Of a stretch of DNA of 64,000 nt, positions 52,918 through 61,515 are shown piece after piece. The notes beneath the pieces are model-generated. The model saw nothing but the letters and a program-made list of their open reading frames with translations. It was not told where the DNA came from and made no database searches. The position numbers and the translations under genes were made by a program. Origin of the DNA: Candidatus Thalassospirochaeta sargassi (GTDB taxonomy: Bacteria > Spirochaetota > Spirochaetia > UBA9216); NCBI GenBank assembly GCA_028532855.1, contig JAQQAL010000021.1:1-64000 (forward strand), in the 5' to 3' direction. Within the stretch, counting starts at the first letter, position 1. The number at the start of each line of letters is the position of its first letter.

Positions 52918-54810
52918 TTAATTATGAACAAATTGTTTTCTTAACTTTATTACTAAAAATATGAATATATTGATTAAAACAAAAACCAGGGGAAACACAT
53001 AATTCATATCCAACGCCTTTAATGGAATCAATAAAAGTACACCGGCTACACCTAGGATCATCCGGTACAATTTTGTAATCGGGGTAGTAAGATAGCCAAT
53101 AAAAGAAACCGATATTGAAAAAACACCCAAACCTGTAGTCAGGATATCTACTATGATTTCAAGAGTTTGTCCCTCAAGTAGCAATGTAGGGGAAAAGAAA
53201 AACAAAACGGGAACTATATAGGCAACCCAGCCTAGCTTCATTGACTCTATTCCGGTTTCAAGTTTCTCTGACCCGCTTATTGTAGAGGCTGTGAATGAGG
53301 CTAATGCTATAGGCGGGGTAATCATGGACATCATTCCGAAATACAGTAGAAACATATGGGCGGCAAGCGGAAAAACACCAACCTCCACTATAGCTGGTCC
53401 GAGCAACGCAGACAGAAGTACATAAACACCTGAGGTGGGCATCCCCATACCGAGGATGATACAGAGAAAAGCACTGATAACTAATGTTATCCAGAGATTT
53501 CCATTCGCAAGCTGAGATAAGGCTATTGAAATAGTGAATCCGCCACCGGAAATATTCAGTAATCCAATAATAACACCTGCGGCTGCAACAATGGGCACTA
53601 GCCCCAGCATGGAATAAATAGTCGACGAAAATGCCGGCAGCATTTGCCGAAAATTAATACGATCTCTCTTATATGGTTTTATAAGACCTATTATGAATAA
53701 ACAAACAACTGAATAAAGAGCTGATAACTCCGGTGTTATATTGAAATAAAACAAACATGCAAACAATACGATGAATGGTATAAATATAGGCCAGCCATTT
53801 TTTATTACATCTCTGAGAAGCGGCAGATCCATAAAATCTGTTTTCAGATTGTCTCTTGTTGCCATCAAATCGACCTGTATAAAAATAGCGAAGTAATATA
53901 GGGCCGCAGGAACAATTGATGCAATAACCACAGTCTTGTAAGGAATTTGCAGAAATGTAGCCATAATAAATGCAGCCGCACCCATTATCGGAGGAGTTAT
54001 TTGTCCGCCTGTAGACGCCACAGCTTCTATTGCGGCTGCTGTTTTTGACTTAAACCCTGCTTTCTGCATGAGAGGAATTGTCATTATACCGGTCGAAGCA
54101 ACATTAGACACGGCACTCCCTGATATTGAACCCATCAAAGCCGATGAAACAATTGCTATCTTAGCGGCTCCCCCGCGTTTATTACCAACACCGGACATGG
54201 ATAGGTCTATGAAAAACTCACCGCCGCCAATCAACATTAGAACATGACCATAGAAAATAAAAACAACTACAGTCCTGGCTATTACACTCAAAGGCATTCC
54301 CAAGATTGAATTTGGGTCCAGAGCGAGATAGGTAATCAACTTATTTATTGAATTTTCACGCCCGGTGAGTGGCATTGGAATTTTATGCGCAAATAATGCA
54401 AAGATAAAAAAGAACGCAACTACCCCCAATATTACATAACCGGTTGTTCTTCTTAAGGCTTCTAAAACTGAGATGAAGATGACAATCGACAGAATCAGTA
54501 GTTTTATACCGCCATATGCAAAATCAAGCTGAATCTGCTGATAGTTAAATGATAGATATAGTACTGCTGAAAAGGCAACTATACCCATTGCAATATTCAA
54601 CCAACCGCCAACACGACCGTTTTTCCTCATTGGTTTTTTGATAAAGATCAGCAGAAGCGAAAATGCTAGAAAGACAGCCAGATATTGTTCTTTATAAATC
54701 GATATTTTCAATACCGGCGCAATTTGTGCTGTCCACAGTATTGCTATCAGCATTGTGATAAATGCCGAAATAAAACTGACCTTCTCAAGCTTCTTATTTT
54801 CCAAGATCAA
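52918..54810 (-). CDS. TRAP transporter fused permease (TAXI type)
   Basis: This 630-residue integral membrane protein has about 16-18 hydrophobic segments: an N-terminal DctQ-like four-helix part, then a large DctM part with GSISGSAVSNVASTGIMTIP and ILGMGMPTSGVYVLLSALL, both hallmark TRAP permease sequences. TAXI systems normally fuse the two subunits, as here. It is a secondary transporter driven by a Na+ gradient. The start overlaps the upstream HMGL-family gene by 17 bases, so they are in one operon. Confidence 0.93.
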   Translation of the reverse strand: MILENKKLEKVSFISAFITMLIAILWTAQIAPVLKISIYKEQYLAVFLAFSLLLIFIKKPMRKNGRVGGWLNIAMGIVAFSAVLYLSFNYQQIQLDFAYGGIKLLILSIVIFISVLEALRRTTGYVILGVVAFFFIFALFAHKIPMPLTGRENSINKLITYLALDPNSILGMPLSVIARTVVVFIFYGHVLMLIGGGEFFIDLSMSGVGNKRGGAAKIAIVSSALMGSISGSAVSNVASTGIMTIPLMQKAGFKSKTAAAIEAVASTGGQITPPIMGAAAFIMATFLQIPYKTVVIASIVPAALYYFAIFIQVDLMATRDNLKTDFMDLPLLRDVIKNGWPIFIPFIVLFACLFYFNITPELSALYSVVCLFIIGLIKPYKRDRINFRQMLPAFSSTIYSMLGLVPIVAAAGVIIGLLNISGGGFTISIALSQLANGNLWITLVISAFLCIILGMGMPTSGVYVLLSALLGPAIVEVGVFPLAAHMFLLYFGMMSMITPPIALASFTASTISGSEKLETGIESMKLGWVAYIVPVLFFFSPTLLLEGQTLEIIVDILTTGLGVFSISVSFIGYLTTPITKLYRMILGVAGVLLLIPLKALDMNYVFPLVFVLINIFIFLVIKLRKQFVHN

Positions 54811-56014
54811 TACCCCTTTTCACGATAATGGCCTTGAATTCTTCTTCTGTCAGTAATCTCCGTTTATCCATACCCTCTTTTTTAACATCCTGAAGGATAG
54901 CAGTTATATCATCATCAGCGACATCAGTTATCCCCATCTTTTCCAGGGTATATATCACAGACATTTTTCCCGATTTTTTCCCTAGTACAACCTCGCCATT
55001 CTTCCCGAAAAACTCAGGGTCAGTGGCAAACATTGCAAGCGGATTTTTAACAACAAGATCCACTCCTATACCAGATTCTCGTGTGTAATTAAAACCGCCA
55101 GTTACTGGTTTATTTCTAGCAATTGGGATTCCTGTTAAATTTGACAAATACTCACATAATTCAATGAGTTTAATTATGTCGTATCCGTTATCAATACCGT
55201 AAAGCATTTTCAAACTGACAATTAAATCTTCAAGAGCAGCATTTCCTGTTCTTTCTCCCATACCATTAGCACAACTATGTACTACTGATGCACCTGCAGC
55301 AACTGCAGCAAGCTCTGTAGCAACACCAAGTCCGAAATCATTGTGTGTATGAATTTCAATTGGAAGACCAGTTAACTTCTTAGATTTTTTAACTAGATAT
55401 TTAATAGCCTCAGGTGTAGCACAGCCAGTTGTGTCTACGATACCTAATGAATCTGGAGATGCATTCTTACAGAGTTTCTCCAGGAGATTTTCAAAATCTT
55501 CAGTTCGCGCTCTTGTAGTATCATATGGAAAAAAGACTGTATATAATCCTTTTTCTTTAGCATAATTAATAACATCTGCACTTTTATTATAGACATCTTC
55601 CCATGTCCAGTTAAACTGATATTTTAGTTTTGGATACCCTATTGGCACTTCAATAACAACACCGGAAGCACCACACTCTTCCGCTAAATCTATATCTGAC
55701 TTCATAGCTCTAGAGAATGCAAATATCTTTGCATTCTTAACACGCTTGCTAATCTCTTTCATAGCCTCAAAATCTTCATTTGAGACTGCCGGCATACCAG
55801 CTTCGATTCTTTCAATACCGATTGAATCGAGATATTCAGCAATTCTAATTTTATCGTCTTTTCTAAAGACTACACCCGGGGTCTGTTCACCATCTCTTAA
55901 TGTTGCATCATGCACGATAACTCTTTCCGGAATTTCGAGATCTTTTTGAACCTCTTCAAGGAAGTTAAGCGGACTTACCCACCAACCGTTTTCTTTAAAA
56001 TAATTCGAACTCAT
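54794..56014 (-). CDS. Isopropylmalate/homocitrate synthase-family (HMGL-like) enzyme
   Basis: The start at 56014 (MSSNYFKENGWWVSPLNFLE) has AAGGAG six bases upstream; the longer track ORF extends into the operator region. The 406-residue TIM-barrel has VIVHDATLRDGEQTPGVVF (Arg-Asp active site), PIEIHTHNDFGLGVA (His-x-His metal site) and ANGMGERTGNAALEDL. It lacks the C-terminal LeuA regulatory domain, as do homocitrate and Re-citrate synthase relatives. It would condense an acyl-CoA with a 2-oxo acid, or cleave in reverse. Its operon partners (TRAP importer, MBL hydrolase) suggest catabolism of an imported acid rather than leucine synthesis. Confidence 0.85.
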   Translation of the reverse strand: MSSNYFKENGWWVSPLNFLEEVQKDLEIPERVIVHDATLRDGEQTPGVVFRKDDKIRIAEYLDSIGIERIEAGMPAVSNEDFEAMKEISKRVKNAKIFAFSRAMKSDIDLAEECGASGVVIEVPIGYPKLKYQFNWTWEDVYNKSADVINYAKEKGLYTVFFPYDTTRARTEDFENLLEKLCKNASPDSLGIVDTTGCATPEAIKYLVKKSKKLTGLPIEIHTHNDFGLGVATELAAVAAGASVVHSCANGMGERTGNAALEDLIVSLKMLYGIDNGYDIIKLIELCEYLSNLTGIPIARNKPVTGGFNYTRESGIGVDLVVKNPLAMFATDPEFFGKNGEVVLGKKSGKMSVIYTLEKMGITDVADDDITAILQDVKKEGMDKRRLLTEEEFKAIIVKRGIDLGK

Positions 56015-56047
56015 TTTATCTCCTTTCACTAAGCGCTGATGGACCTG

Positions 56048-56058
56048 TGGTCCTACCA
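56048..56058. promoter_or_regulatory. GntR/FadR-type operator TGGTCCTACCA
   Basis: TGGT-CCT-ACCA matches the TGGTnnnACCA consensus of FCD-type GntR regulators (FadR, PdhR, LldR). It lies between the GntR gene and the first enzyme gene of the operon, overlapping the likely second promoter. Confidence 0.65.
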
Positions 56059-56076
56059 ATAATATTATAAAAAAAA

Positions 56077-56787
56077 TTATTCTTCTGTTATTCTGCTATA
56101 AACAGATTCAACATGACTAAGCATATATTTAGCAGCAGAATCTGGATCCCGATTCTCGAGAGCTTCTATTATTTTCCCATGCATTTTAATTGTGTGGTCA
56201 CTTACACCGACTGCAGCTACTGTCGACTCTCTACTCACCTTCATTACATCGTGGATGGCCATGATTACTTCACTCATAATTTTGTTACCAGCCTTTGCGA
56301 TTGTCTCATGTATCTTAATTTCCAGCTCAATTCCTAGATTTCGATCATGCTGGTAATTTTTAAGCTCTGAATATAATTTTTTCAACTCTTTGATCTCAAC
56401 ATCAGTGATCTTTAAGGCTGCAGTTTTTACACTCTCAACTTCTATCAGTTTTCGGAATTCATAAAGTTCAAGCAGCATATTACTATCTGTTGCTATCAGA
56501 AAATTTAACGGTTTTGAAATTGATTGCGAGAGATTCAATCCGCTCAGTCGTATACCATGCCCATGCTCAACTTCAACTATACCCATCATATCCATGACAC
56601 GTATTGCTTCACGTAACGAAGACCTGCTGATGTTTAAGGCCTCTGAGAGATCCCTCTCTGTTGGCAGCCTATCACCTGGTTTGAGATTCTGAGAACGAAC
56701 CAGATCATAAAGGCTTTCGATAGCCTGCTCCACAACTGTTGTCTTTTTTATGGGCTTAATTTGAGTTTGCATTGCTAATAATAACAT
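56077..56787 (-). CDS. GntR-family transcriptional regulator, FCD (FadR) subfamily
   Basis: This 236-residue protein has a GntR winged helix (LKPGDRLPTERDLSEALNIS, SRSSLREAIRVMDMMGIVEV) and a C-terminal all-helical FCD domain with a probable metal/acid site (the LLELYEFRKLIEVES and IHETIAKAGN region). FCD regulators sense carboxylic acids. It heads the minus-strand operon, and two TGGTnnnACCA sites flank its own gene, so it likely controls itself and the HMGL-TRAP-TAXI-MBL genes. The start at 56787 or the ATG at 56772 are both possible; neither has a good Shine-Dalgarno. Confidence 0.92.
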   Translation of the reverse strand: MLLLAMQTQIKPIKKTTVVEQAIESLYDLVRSQNLKPGDRLPTERDLSEALNISRSSLREAIRVMDMMGIVEVEHGHGIRLSGLNLSQSISKPLNFLIATDSNMLLELYEFRKLIEVESVKTAALKITDVEIKELKKLYSELKNYQHDRNLGIELEIKIHETIAKAGNKIMSEVIMAIHDVMKVSRESTVAAVGVSDHTIKMHGKIIEALENRDPDSAAKYMLSHVESVYSRITEE

Positions 56788-56807
56788 TGAATATTTAGGA
56801 CGTCAAG

Positions 56808-56818
56808 TGGTTGGACCA
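56808..56818. promoter_or_regulatory. GntR/FadR-type operator TGGTTGGACCA
   Basis: TGGT-TGG-ACCA matches the TGGTnnnACCA consensus and lies about 20 bases upstream of the GntR start codon. A second palindrome, TTGTACAA, directly adjoins it. Confidence 0.7.
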
Positions 56819-56922
56819 TTGTACAACAGAACACTATCCTATAAATTTCAAGAAAAATATTGCCTCCTGTCAAAATTTTTATTCTATTTAATAGTGATAG
56901 TTTTATAAATGGAGATTTGTCT

Positions 56923-56988
56923 ATGACTGATTTAAATATTTCCAATATGACGTTTAAACTGAAAAGCCCGCTATTGAGCGGGTCTTAG
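56923..56988 (+). CDS. Possible 21-codon leader ORF or gene fragment
   Basis: An ATG with GGAG eight bases upstream begins MTDLNISNMTFKLKSPLLSG, which resembles the N-terminus of dihydroorotate-dehydrogenase-type proteins (LxxKNPxxxASG), and stops after 21 codons within a CCCGCT/AGCGGG hairpin. It is either a truncated gene remnant or a leader peptide; there is no supporting downstream coding sequence in frame. Confidence 0.25.
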   Translation: MTDLNISNMTFKLKSPLLSGS

Positions 56989-57088
56989 AAACAACATCCA
57001 TCTCTGGTATGATAAGATATTCTCAGGGTTGCAGCAGATAAAGCTCCCGGCTTTTAAATTATTTTTACTATGTTACAATTGGAGTAAT

Positions 57089-58309
57089 ATGACAGAAACA
57101 AATTTCTACAATGAACCGAAAAACATTTTGGAAGCTCGCTATAAAGAGGCTTATCCGGTATTTGCTACAGTCTTGAATGAAATAAAAGATCAAATTCAGG
57201 AGAGAGCGGCTGAGAAGGAATTATCTGTAACAGTGCGCCACAGGGTAAAAAGTTTTTCAAGCTGGCATGCTAAAATTTTTCGAAAAAGACCCCTTCAAGA
57301 AAGAATAAAAAGAAACTTCGTAACAGATATCCTAGGTATTAGAATAATATGTCCTTTTCTTGAGGAGATTGATTCAATTACTCTGATGCTTCAGGAATTA
57401 TTTCATATTGAAGAACACGAAGTAAAGGGGGCAAACTATCCTTATCAGCATTTTGGCTATGAATCTGTACATTTTTTAGTAGCTATTCCAGAGACAGCAA
57501 TTCCCACTAATTCTATAGCTGATATTTTTTTAGCTCCAAGGGTTTGTGAGATTCAGGTCCGTACAATCTTACAGGAAGCCTGGGCAGAGGTTGAGCACGA
57601 ATTGGTTTATAAATCGGAGTTCTCTCCGCTTGATGAACCATTAAAGCGAAAACTTGCGGCTATAAACGCAAACCTTACTCTTTCGGATATCATGTTTCAG
57701 GAAATCCGGGAGTATCAGAGACAACTTAAGGAGGCCCTCAAACAGCGCCGAGAAGACTTTTATAATCATATCAGCCAAAACGAATATGAAACGCCTCCTG
57801 AATCAGCGGCCTCCGGAAAACATCCGGCAAGAAGCCTCTTAAAGGAGACTGTGGATGCTCTTCTGTTAAAGGGACTTATTGCTCATAATCAGAAAAGATA
57901 TGAAGACGCAATTGAAATCTATTCAGATATTCTACTCAGAGACATCAGCGATGATATCAGGGCTGTTATCCTTGTACACCGGGGTATGGCTTATTTCTCC
58001 AATGATTTGCAAAAAGCTGCTTTAAGCGATTTCAATCAGGCGATTAAATTGAACCCTGCCCAGACAAAAGCACTATATTTCAGAGCTGTACACGCCAGAG
58101 TGAATGGAAAATTTACCGATGCTCTTGCCGATATCGAAGAATGCATTAAAGCTGACCCGTACAACCTTGAGTATCTAACTGCCAGAGCTGAAACACTGGC
58201 TGCCACAGGAGATTTTCAATCCGCCATTACCGAATGTATAAAAATACTAAAAATGGATTTGGATTTTAAGCCAGCAAAGCGGCTACTCAAAAATCTTGAA
58301 AATAGATAA
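57089..58309 (+). CDS. RelA/SpoT-domain alarmone synthetase fused to TPR repeats
   Basis: The start is the ATG at 57089 (MTETNFYNEPKNILEARYKE) with GGAG just upstream. The 406-residue protein has a synthetase domain: VTVRHRVKSFSSWHAKIF, TDILGIRIICPFLEEI, YQHFGYESVHFLVAI and CEIQVRTILQEAWAEVEHEL are all (p)ppGpp-synthetase motifs. There is no hydrolase (HD) domain, so it is a small alarmone synthetase type. Residues ~265-406 are three or four tetratricopeptide repeats (for example AALSDFNQAIKLNPAQTKAL), probably a partner-binding module. The combination would let a protein partner gate alarmone synthesis in the cytoplasm. Confidence 0.9.
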   Translation: MTETNFYNEPKNILEARYKEAYPVFATVLNEIKDQIQERAAEKELSVTVRHRVKSFSSWHAKIFRKRPLQERIKRNFVTDILGIRIICPFLEEIDSITLMLQELFHIEEHEVKGANYPYQHFGYESVHFLVAIPETAIPTNSIADIFLAPRVCEIQVRTILQEAWAEVEHELVYKSEFSPLDEPLKRKLAAINANLTLSDIMFQEIREYQRQLKEALKQRREDFYNHISQNEYETPPESAASGKHPARSLLKETVDALLLKGLIAHNQKRYEDAIEIYSDILLRDISDDIRAVILVHRGMAYFSNDLQKAALSDFNQAIKLNPAQTKALYFRAVHARVNGKFTDALADIEECIKADPYNLEYLTARAETLAATGDFQSAITECIKILKMDLDFKPAKRLLKNLENR

Positions 58310-58311
58310 AT

Positions 58312-58346
58312 ACCCGCATCAGGATGTTACCATCTCGGATGCGGGT
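58312..58346. terminator. Bidirectional terminator between convergent genes
   Basis: ACCCGCATC and GATGCGGGT form a perfect 9-bp stem with a 17-base loop, followed by TTTC on the plus strand. It lies between the TPR gene and the DASS transporter. Confidence 0.6.
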
Positions 58347-58407
58347 TTCAGAAATATTTCTTACATGCCTATAGGAAAATCTATCCACTGCATGCTGGAG
58401 CCATTTT

Positions 58408-59868
58408 TTAATATATTCCTGTGAATTGCCCAATAAAAAATAGAACTAATGCAACAGCAATCGATGAGAATATTGTCATGATAACGCCAACCTTAGCCAT
58501 ATCTGAAATGCTGAAATATCCAGCCGAATATGAAATTACAGTAGCCGGGGTTGAAGTAACAAGTATAAAAGCAATATTTGCAGTAATAGCCGCAGGTATC
58601 ACAATTGCGAGAGGGTCAAGCCCGAAGCCTTTTGCCAATTCTATCATAATCGGAATAATAATTGTTCCGGTAACTGCATTTGAGGACAGCGCAACTTTCA
58701 GCAGTGACACAAGAAAAACAATAAGAAATATTGTAACAAGAGTTGGCAGGGAAGCAATCTTTCCAAACAGAAGCATAGCAATCCACTTTGCGGCACCTGT
58801 CTGATAGAGCATCATCCCCAATGCTATACCAGTAAGAACCAGTATTATCGAAGACCAGTTTATCTCTTTCTCTATTTTACGCCATGGAATACTGCTCATA
58901 CCCGGCAAAAAGAAAAGGGTTCCTGTGAGGAAGACAGGCATGGATACCGGGATACTGATACCAAATATTTTCTGAAGCCAGGGGGTTGTCAACCACAGAA
59001 TGGCTGTGAGCGCAAAAACCAATGCTGTAATCTTTTCTTCTCGACCCATCGGAGCGAGCTCCTGGAACTCTTTTTTGAGTTCTTCCTTGGATTTGGAAAG
59101 ATGAGAGATTTCCGGCTTAAAGACGGTGATAAGAACCAGCCATGCAATCGGGATAAGAATTACTGCCGCGGGCACACCGTAGGACATCCATTCGGGAAAA
59201 CCTATCGCAATTCCTGCAACGTCCTGAAGGAAACCTATCGCGATCGGGTTTACGCTGCAACCGGCAGGAGTGCCAATTCCTCCGATGAGCGGTCCCCAGG
59301 CTGTCGAAATCAGCAGCGCTTTCGCAAAATTACTTTTAAGAGGTTCGCAACCTTCTTCTTTAACAATTGCGTGAGCCAGAGGCATAAGCATTGCGGCGAC
59401 AGCCATATCTGTAATCCACATCGAAAGAACTAACCCGGTAACCAGAAATCCTAAGATAATATTTCTCGTATTATTTCCGGTTTTTGACAGAATATACATA
59501 GCAATTCTCTTACCAAGCCCTGACATTGTGATAAAAGCTGAAAGTATGAGCACCCCGATAAAAAAAGCTACGGTATGGTTTCCAAAACCAACCCTGATAA
59601 TATTTTTAAAGGTATCCACTTGAAACAGCGCCATCAGAACTATACCAATCATACCAGTCAGATGAAACGGTATTGTCTCAGACATCCACAGGATAAGAGA
59701 AAACATCAATATCCCTATCGCAGTCTGGCCCATTACAGTTAACTCAGCACCACCGAAAAACCGCAATTCTTCCGATAAAGGAATGTACCTAATGAAAAAG
59801 AAGACTGCAAATGCTAACGCGATGAAACCCCATCTGGAAGAAGAACTCTTTGTAGTCTTAGGACTCAT
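58408..59868 (-). CDS. DASS/SLC13-family sodium:dicarboxylate or sulfate symporter
   Basis: This 486-residue membrane protein has about 12 hydrophobic segments. GGIGTPAGCSVNPIAIGFLQ and LSSNAVTGTIIIPIMIEL hold the S-N-T/S-N-A-type sodium and carboxylate motifs of the divalent anion:Na+ symporter family (VcINDY, CitT). It imports C4-dicarboxylates, citrate or sulfate with sodium. It stands alone; the convergent TPR gene and the upstream gap give no substrate hint. Confidence 0.92.
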   Translation of the reverse strand: MSPKTTKSSSSRWGFIALAFAVFFFIRYIPLSEELRFFGGAELTVMGQTAIGILMFSLILWMSETIPFHLTGMIGIVLMALFQVDTFKNIIRVGFGNHTVAFFIGVLILSAFITMSGLGKRIAMYILSKTGNNTRNIILGFLVTGLVLSMWITDMAVAAMLMPLAHAIVKEEGCEPLKSNFAKALLISTAWGPLIGGIGTPAGCSVNPIAIGFLQDVAGIAIGFPEWMSYGVPAAVILIPIAWLVLITVFKPEISHLSKSKEELKKEFQELAPMGREEKITALVFALTAILWLTTPWLQKIFGISIPVSMPVFLTGTLFFLPGMSSIPWRKIEKEINWSSIILVLTGIALGMMLYQTGAAKWIAMLLFGKIASLPTLVTIFLIVFLVSLLKVALSSNAVTGTIIIPIMIELAKGFGLDPLAIVIPAAITANIAFILVTSTPATVISYSAGYFSISDMAKVGVIMTIFSSIAVALVLFFIGQFTGIY

Positions 59869-60237
59869 AAATTTATCCTCACTATTATTCTTGAATAATC
59901 AATGCGGTTTAGCGTCTATAGCTGAATAATCGAAAATAGAAATATTCCAACAGAAAACTTCTCTGTACACCAGCTCTGAGAGGCACACCACTTAGAGAAA
60001 TAATTAAGAATGTAAATTAAGTATTACCCGAATGGGTTCTGACCAACGGCCTTTTTCCACCCGGGGTTAATAACAATGAAAATCGCACAATGTTATTGTA
60101 GGACAAACCTACAGCAAACAATTACAAAAGTCCAGATGATACTGCAAAGATCTTTATAAAGTTCTGAAATGAGGTGTTTTTAAATCTGTATGTGAACCAG
60201 TTCTTTAAATTATCAGGTAACACTGAAGAGTAAATAA
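59869..60237. other. 369-base intergenic region with two small dyads
   Basis: The region holds the promoter side of the DASS gene and the end of the DUF438 gene. I see TGTAGG-ACAAA-CCTACA at 60097-60113 and ACAAT-GTT-ATTGT at 60087-60099, overlapping, which could be a regulator site for the transporter, about 220 bases before its start. No coding sequence is evident. Confidence 0.4.
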
Positions 60238-61482
60238 CTACTCTTCATCAAGAAGCCGCTTTTCTCCTTCAAGCGCTCTTATACCGGATATTTCCTGGCT
60301 TACTTCAAGCACACCTTTATATGTGTCACTATCAAATAAAGGAAAATAGCGTATGTGTATAAACTTTTCTCCCATCTGAATCCAGAATTCGGCCATATCT
60401 CTTTTTCGAGCTTTAAAGTCTTCTACAATTTTTTGAACGATATGGACACTCTTCGGCGGATGACAGTTCTGAACTGAACGTCCAATGATTCCGGGGCTTC
60501 GCGGGAAAATCCTTTCCTTACCCTGGCTGAAGTACCTTACATTGTCATTCTCATCAACGTAAGTTATATCAATAGGGAGATTTTTAAGCATCAAGTCTAT
60601 CTGTGCTGCTGATAGTTTTCCGATACTTAAATCAATTAAGTCTTCACCTGTTTCTGTGCCGCTTCCCACACCACTTATAAAATCCTGGGTTTTGCTATGG
60701 GCAAGCAACTCCGGAGCCCAGAGGTTACCGGGTTTTATCCATGCAAATCCTATTTCTGTTTCACCCTTTCTAATTTCTGACCATACAGATTCCGGCAGCT
60801 TTCGGAGCGCGGTCGGGAATAAAATCTTTTCTTCCATAAAAATCATCCTCTTCAACTTAGGTATAAGCTCCTTGCCGGCACTTATGCATTCCTGGACATT
60901 CGCCGTTTCTGAAGATTTTCTTATCGCTCTAAACAAATCCCGAATCTCATCATGCTTACCCCACATAACATTGGATGGGCCTGAAAACCCGACTCCCTCA
61001 AGAAACGGGAATAACTGATTTTCCTTTCTTGCGTAGTGAATCTCTATCTTTGACAGACTTTCAACTGCCTCATTAACCCCCTTGAAATCACTGTTTCTGC
61101 GGAGCTTTTTCAGCGACTTTTTAAGTCCTGAAATTTTGGTTTTCAAAACCTTATTTTCTGCCTTATAATTTGCCACCGGATGTCCGCTAATTTTTTCATT
61201 ACCGTTTCCGGTTCTCTTTGAAGCTCCTTTCAGTGCATCATGGAAAGTATCGATATGAAGCTCGCACAGCTTCTGTACCTCATCAACGGGAACGCCCTCT
61301 GTAATCAGGGCTTGTTCGGCCTCGGCAATTTCTTCCGGACTCAGGGTCTCGAGAAGCTTCTTAAAATCCCTCTTTATCTCTTTCTGCGCCGCATAATGAT
61401 CCTCTGCCTCATTCAAGACACGGATTATCCGGCCCAGTTCATTCTTTCTATCTTTACTGTTATTCAGGTTTTCAGACATCAT
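60238..61482 (-). CDS. DUF438-hemerythrin-PAS protein, redox or nitric-oxide sensor-like
   Basis: This 414-residue protein has an N-terminal DUF438 domain (EVQKLCELHIDTFHDAL), a hemerythrin-like HHE domain (~residues 120-230, with HYARKENQLFPFLEGV, WGKHDEIRDLF and EEKILFPTAL) and a C-terminal PAS domain (NVRYFSQGKERIFPRSPGII to the end). The histidine/glutamate set should bind a di-iron centre that senses O2 or NO, and the PAS domain may carry the signal. It starts 33 bases after the flavodiiron protein stop in the same direction, so the pair may share a regulator and a role in O2 or NO defence. Confidence 0.9.
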   Translation of the reverse strand: MMSENLNNSKDRKNELGRIIRVLNEAEDHYAAQKEIKRDFKKLLETLSPEEIAEAEQALITEGVPVDEVQKLCELHIDTFHDALKGASKRTGNGNEKISGHPVANYKAENKVLKTKISGLKKSLKKLRRNSDFKGVNEAVESLSKIEIHYARKENQLFPFLEGVGFSGPSNVMWGKHDEIRDLFRAIRKSSETANVQECISAGKELIPKLKRMIFMEEKILFPTALRKLPESVWSEIRKGETEIGFAWIKPGNLWAPELLAHSKTQDFISGVGSGTETGEDLIDLSIGKLSAAQIDLMLKNLPIDITYVDENDNVRYFSQGKERIFPRSPGIIGRSVQNCHPPKSVHIVQKIVEDFKARKRDMAEFWIQMGEKFIHIRYFPLFDSDTYKGVLEVSQEISGIRALEGEKRLLDEE

Positions 61483-61515
61483 TTTTCCTACTTGAATTAT
61501 AATCTGATATATTAC

